Position numbers and translations under genes: made by a program
Shown here: one piece after another, positions 5,371 through 6,992 of the stretch
Numbering within the stretch: position 1 is the stretch's first letter
Layout: every line of letters starts with the position of its first letter
Source: WHSM01 sp050701635
GTDB taxonomy: Bacteria; Actinomycetota; Actinomycetes; Mycobacteriales; Micromonosporaceae
Length of the DNA stretch: 6,992 nucleotides
Direction of reading: 5' to 3'
Assembly: GCA_050701635.1 (NCBI GenBank)
Contig: JBOGDF010000297.1
Location: forward strand, 1 to 6,992
The notes under the pieces: model-generated
Told to the model about the DNA's origin: nothing
Databases searched by the model: none
What the model saw: the letters and a program-made list of their open reading frames with translations, nothing else

Positions 5371-6024
5371 ATGATCGATGTGGTGCTTCCGTGCCTGGAC
5401 GAGGCGGCGTCGCTGCCGTGGCTGCTGTCCCGGATGCCCGACGGCTACCGCACGATCGTGGCCGACAACGGCTCCACCGACGGCTCCCCGGAGCTGGCCC
5501 GGGAGCTGGGCGCCGAGGTGGTGGACGTACCGCGGAGGGGGTTCGGGGCGGCGGCGCACGGCGGGCTGGAGGCGGCCACGGCGGAGCTGGTGTGCTTCCT
5601 GGACGCGGACGGCTCGTTCGATCCGGCGCAGCTGCCCCGGGTGGTCGACCCGGTCGCGACCTGGGACGCGGAGCTGGTGCTGGGCCGGCGCCGCCCGACC
5701 AGCCGCGCCGCCTGGCCGCTGCACGCCCGGGTCGGCAACGCGGTGCTGGCGCGCCGGCTGCGGCGCCGGTGCGGCGTACCGCTGTACGACCTGGGCCCGA
5801 TGCGCGCCGCCCGGCGCGAGGCGCTGCTCGCGCTGGGGCTGGCGGACCGGCGGTTCGGGTACCCGCTCGAGATGGTGATCAAGGCGGCCGACGCGGGCTG
5901 GCGGATTCGGGAGGTCGACGTCGACTACCGGCCGCGTACCCCCGGATCGGTGTCCAAAGTGACCGGGACGCTGCGCGGCACCGTACGCACCATCCGCGAC
6001 ATGCGCCGGGTGATGGCCGGATGA
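5371..6024 (+). CDS. Family 2 glycosyltransferase, dolichyl/polyprenyl-phosphate sugar synthase-like
   Basis: This 217-residue GT-A-fold enzyme would transfer a sugar from an NDP donor. Motifs in order are VVLPCLDEAASL (4-15) at the nucleotide-binding strand, ADNGSTDGS (31-39), RGFGAAAHGGLEAA (56-69), the metal-binding DAD at 78-80 within FLDADGSFDP, DLGPMRA (140-146), GYPLEM (163-168) and YRPRTPGSVSKVTGT (186-200). The last resembles the R-x-G-x-SK motif of dolichyl-phosphate mannose synthases. There are no transmembrane segments, so it is a soluble or peripheral protein, shorter than bacterial GT2 enzymes with C-terminal anchors. From memory, M. tuberculosis Rv0539 occupies this place. It is the first gene of an operon with the DUF2064 gene, overlapping it by 4 nt (ATGA). 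Relatives are sometimes annotated as 'TIGR04283 arsenosugar biosynthesis glycosyltransferase', a label I would not rely on. The acceptor is unknown. Confidence 0.9.
   Translation: MIDVVLPCLDEAASLPWLLSRMPDGYRTIVADNGSTDGSPELARELGAEVVDVPRRGFGAAAHGGLEAATAELVCFLDADGSFDPAQLPRVVDPVATWDAELVLGRRRPTSRAAWPLHARVGNAVLARRLRRRCGVPLYDLGPMRAARREALLALGLADRRFGYPLEMVIKAADAGWRIREVDVDYRPRTPGSVSKVTGTLRGTVRTIRDMRRVMAG
6008..6014 (+). promoter_or_regulatory. Shine-Dalgarno sequence for the DUF2064 gene inside the GT2 coding end
   Basis: GGGTGAT matches the GGTGAT part of the anti-Shine-Dalgarno complement and ends 6 nt before the ATG at 6021. It supports starting the DUF2064 protein at 6021 in the ATGA overlap rather than further upstream in the same open frame. 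Confidence 0.5.
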
Positions 6025-6713
6025 CGCAGCTGTTGGTGATGGCGAAACAGCCGCTGCCGGGGCGGGTCAAAACCCGGCTCTGCCCACCCTGCACGCCGTC
6101 GCAGGCCGCCGCCGTGGCGCAGGCCGCGCTCGACGACACGCTGGAGACGGTGGCCGCCACCCCGGCCCGCCGCCGCGTGCTGGTGCTCTCCGGCGAGCGA
6201 CCCCGGCCGGACGGCTTCACGGTGCTCCCGCAACGTGGCGACGGGCTGGCGGAACGGCTCGCCAACGGCTATCGCGACAGCCGGCTGCCCGGCGTGCCGT
6301 CGCTGCTGATCGGGATGGACACCCCGCAGGTCACCCCCGCCCAGCTCACCGGAGCGGTACGCCGGCTCGCCGGTGTCGACGCGGTGCTCGGGATGGCGTA
6401 CGACGGGGGCTGGTGGGCGCTCGGGCTGCGCCGGCCGGAGCACGCCGCCGCGCTGATCGGCGTACCGATGTCGACGCCGCAGACCGGGCGGCTCACCCTG
6501 GGCGCGCTGCGCCGGCGCGGGCTGACGGTGGCGCTGCTGCCGGTGCTGCGCGACGTGGACACCGCCGCCGACGCGTACGCGGTCGCCGCGCAGTGCAACG
6601 GCGGCCGGTTCGCCAGTACGGTCTCCGCGATCGTCCCGAACCCGGCGCCGACCGGCTGCCGGCCGGAGGCCGGTGACCCGCTGCCGCAGGTCAACGAGGT
6701 GACGCCGCCGTGA
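6021..6713 (+). CDS. DUF2064 / TIGR04282-type GT-A-fold transferase
   Basis: The 230-residue protein belongs to the DUF2064 family, which has the nucleotidyltransferase-like GT-A fold seen in CofC and MobA-type enzymes; no reaction is firmly established for the family to my knowledge. Family motifs are present: AKQPLPGRVKTRL (8-20), the phosphate-contacting lysine/arginine region; QRGDGLAERL (71-80); IGMDTPQVTPAQL (97-109), with the likely metal aspartate D100; DGGWWALGL (128-136); and DVDTAADA (178-185). A C-terminal stretch of about 40 residues (191-230) extends past the core and is rich in Pro and Gly. Start ATG 6021 overlaps the GT2 stop (ATGA), and its stop overlaps the methyltransferase start (GTGA), so the three are translationally coupled. 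Relatives often carry the name 'arsenosugar biosynthesis glycosyltransferase'; nothing else in the window shows arsenic chemistry. From memory Rv0540 is the M. tuberculosis counterpart. Confidence 0.88.
   Translation: MTQLLVMAKQPLPGRVKTRLCPPCTPSQAAAVAQAALDDTLETVAATPARRRVLVLSGERPRPDGFTVLPQRGDGLAERLANGYRDSRLPGVPSLLIGMDTPQVTPAQLTGAVRRLAGVDAVLGMAYDGGWWALGLRRPEHAAALIGVPMSTPQTGRLTLGALRRRGLTVALLPVLRDVDTAADAYAVAAQCNGGRFASTVSAIVPNPAPTGCRPEAGDPLPQVNEVTPP
6696..6702 (+). promoter_or_regulatory. Shine-Dalgarno sequence for the methyltransferase gene
   Basis: GAGGTGA ends 7 nt before the GTG at 6710. Together with the GTGA stop/start overlap it selects this start over the in-frame GTG at 6725. Confidence 0.6.
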
Positions 6714-6992
6714 CCCCGCTGGAGGTGTACGAGGCCGCGCTGCACCGCGCCACCGACGGCGCCGCGAGCCCGCTGCTGGCGGTGACCCACTGCGGCCAGA
6801 CCCGCCGCTTCGACGTGGCCCGGTGGTGCCAGACCGTGGTCGGCGGCGACGCCGGGATCGTGTCCCGCTGCCTCGGGCCGACCCTCGACGTCGGCTGCGG
6901 ACCGGGCCGGCTGGCGGCGGCGGTGAGCGCCCGCGGCATCCCCGCGCTCGGGGTCGACGTCTCCCCCGCCGCGATCCGGCTCACCCACCGCC
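6710..6992 (+). CDS. Class I SAM-dependent methyltransferase, N-terminal part (runs off the window)
   Basis: Ninety-four codons are visible and the frame is open at the window edge. Residues 59-68 read LDVGCGPGRL, the glycine-rich motif I that binds S-adenosylmethionine, followed by a second strand ending in the acidic D83 (GVDVS) that normally holds the SAM ribose. The first 55 residues (starting MTPLEVYEAALHRA) form an N-terminal cap with no motif I recognise; C28 and C40 lie in it. The GTG start overlaps the DUF2064 stop by 4 nt, so it belongs to the same operon. Substrate cannot be judged from the visible part. A small-molecule or sugar-linked acceptor is possible from context, but this is inference. 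Confidence 0.85.
   Translation, partial: MTPLEVYEAALHRATDGAASPLLAVTHCGQTRRFDVARWCQTVVGGDAGIVSRCLGPTLDVGCGPGRLAAAVSARGIPALGVDVSPAAIRLTHR

Noticed and set aside
5391..6020. Upstream extension of the DUF2064 frame through the GT2 gene
   Set aside because: The family N-terminal motif begins at residue 8 of the form starting at ATG 6021, which has a Shine-Dalgarno match and a standard ATGA overlap; the upstream part is a shadow of GT2.

Overview
The window is very GC-rich (clearly above 70% by eye; I did not compute it). It has GTG starts, 4-nt gene overlaps and promoters of the TAnnnT type, several placed so that the transcript would begin at the start codon. This points to a high-GC actinobacterium. 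My guess is the Micromonosporaceae (Micromonospora or a relative), from general sequence style and the abundance of the tetramer GTAC, not from any search. No mobile element, CRISPR array, tRNA or rRNA is visible. Coding density is high and the genes look intact, so this reads as chromosomal core or near-core sequence.

Layout. Positions 1-206 are a non-coding, comparatively AT-richer leader with a probable promoter. A 5'-methylthioadenosine/purine nucleoside phosphorylase (207-1031, +) follows. After a 71-nt gap containing a hairpin and a leaderless-type promoter comes a sugar-nucleotide epimerase of the extended SDR family with a cysteine-rich insert (1103-2146, +). It converges, with a 19-nt gap, on a minus-strand unit transcribed from about 5273 down to 2166. 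That unit encodes a polytopic membrane protein that may be a GT-C glycosyltransferase (5267-3939), an OmpR-type response regulator (3924-3178) and a compact membrane histidine kinase (3185-2166). A 103-nt divergent promoter region (5268-5370) separates it from a tightly overlapping plus-strand operon: a GT2 glycosyltransferase resembling dolichyl-phosphate mannose synthase (5371-6024), a DUF2064 GT-A-fold protein (6021-6713) and the start of a class I SAM-dependent methyltransferase (6710 to beyond the window).

How the genes may work together. From memory, the order phosphorylase, epimerase, opposite-strand membrane protein, GT2, DUF2064 resembles M. tuberculosis Rv0535-Rv0540 (pnp, galE3, Rv0537c, Rv0539, Rv0540), with a two-component system present here behind the membrane protein. 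The simplest inference is a conserved actinobacterial glycoconjugate locus. The epimerase would supply or modify a nucleotide sugar, the GT2 protein would move a sugar to a carrier or acceptor, the membrane protein might act on a lipid-linked sugar at the membrane, and DUF2064 and the methyltransferase would contribute unknown steps. The two-component system would regulate its own operon and perhaps the divergent one. The product of the pathway is unknown to me.
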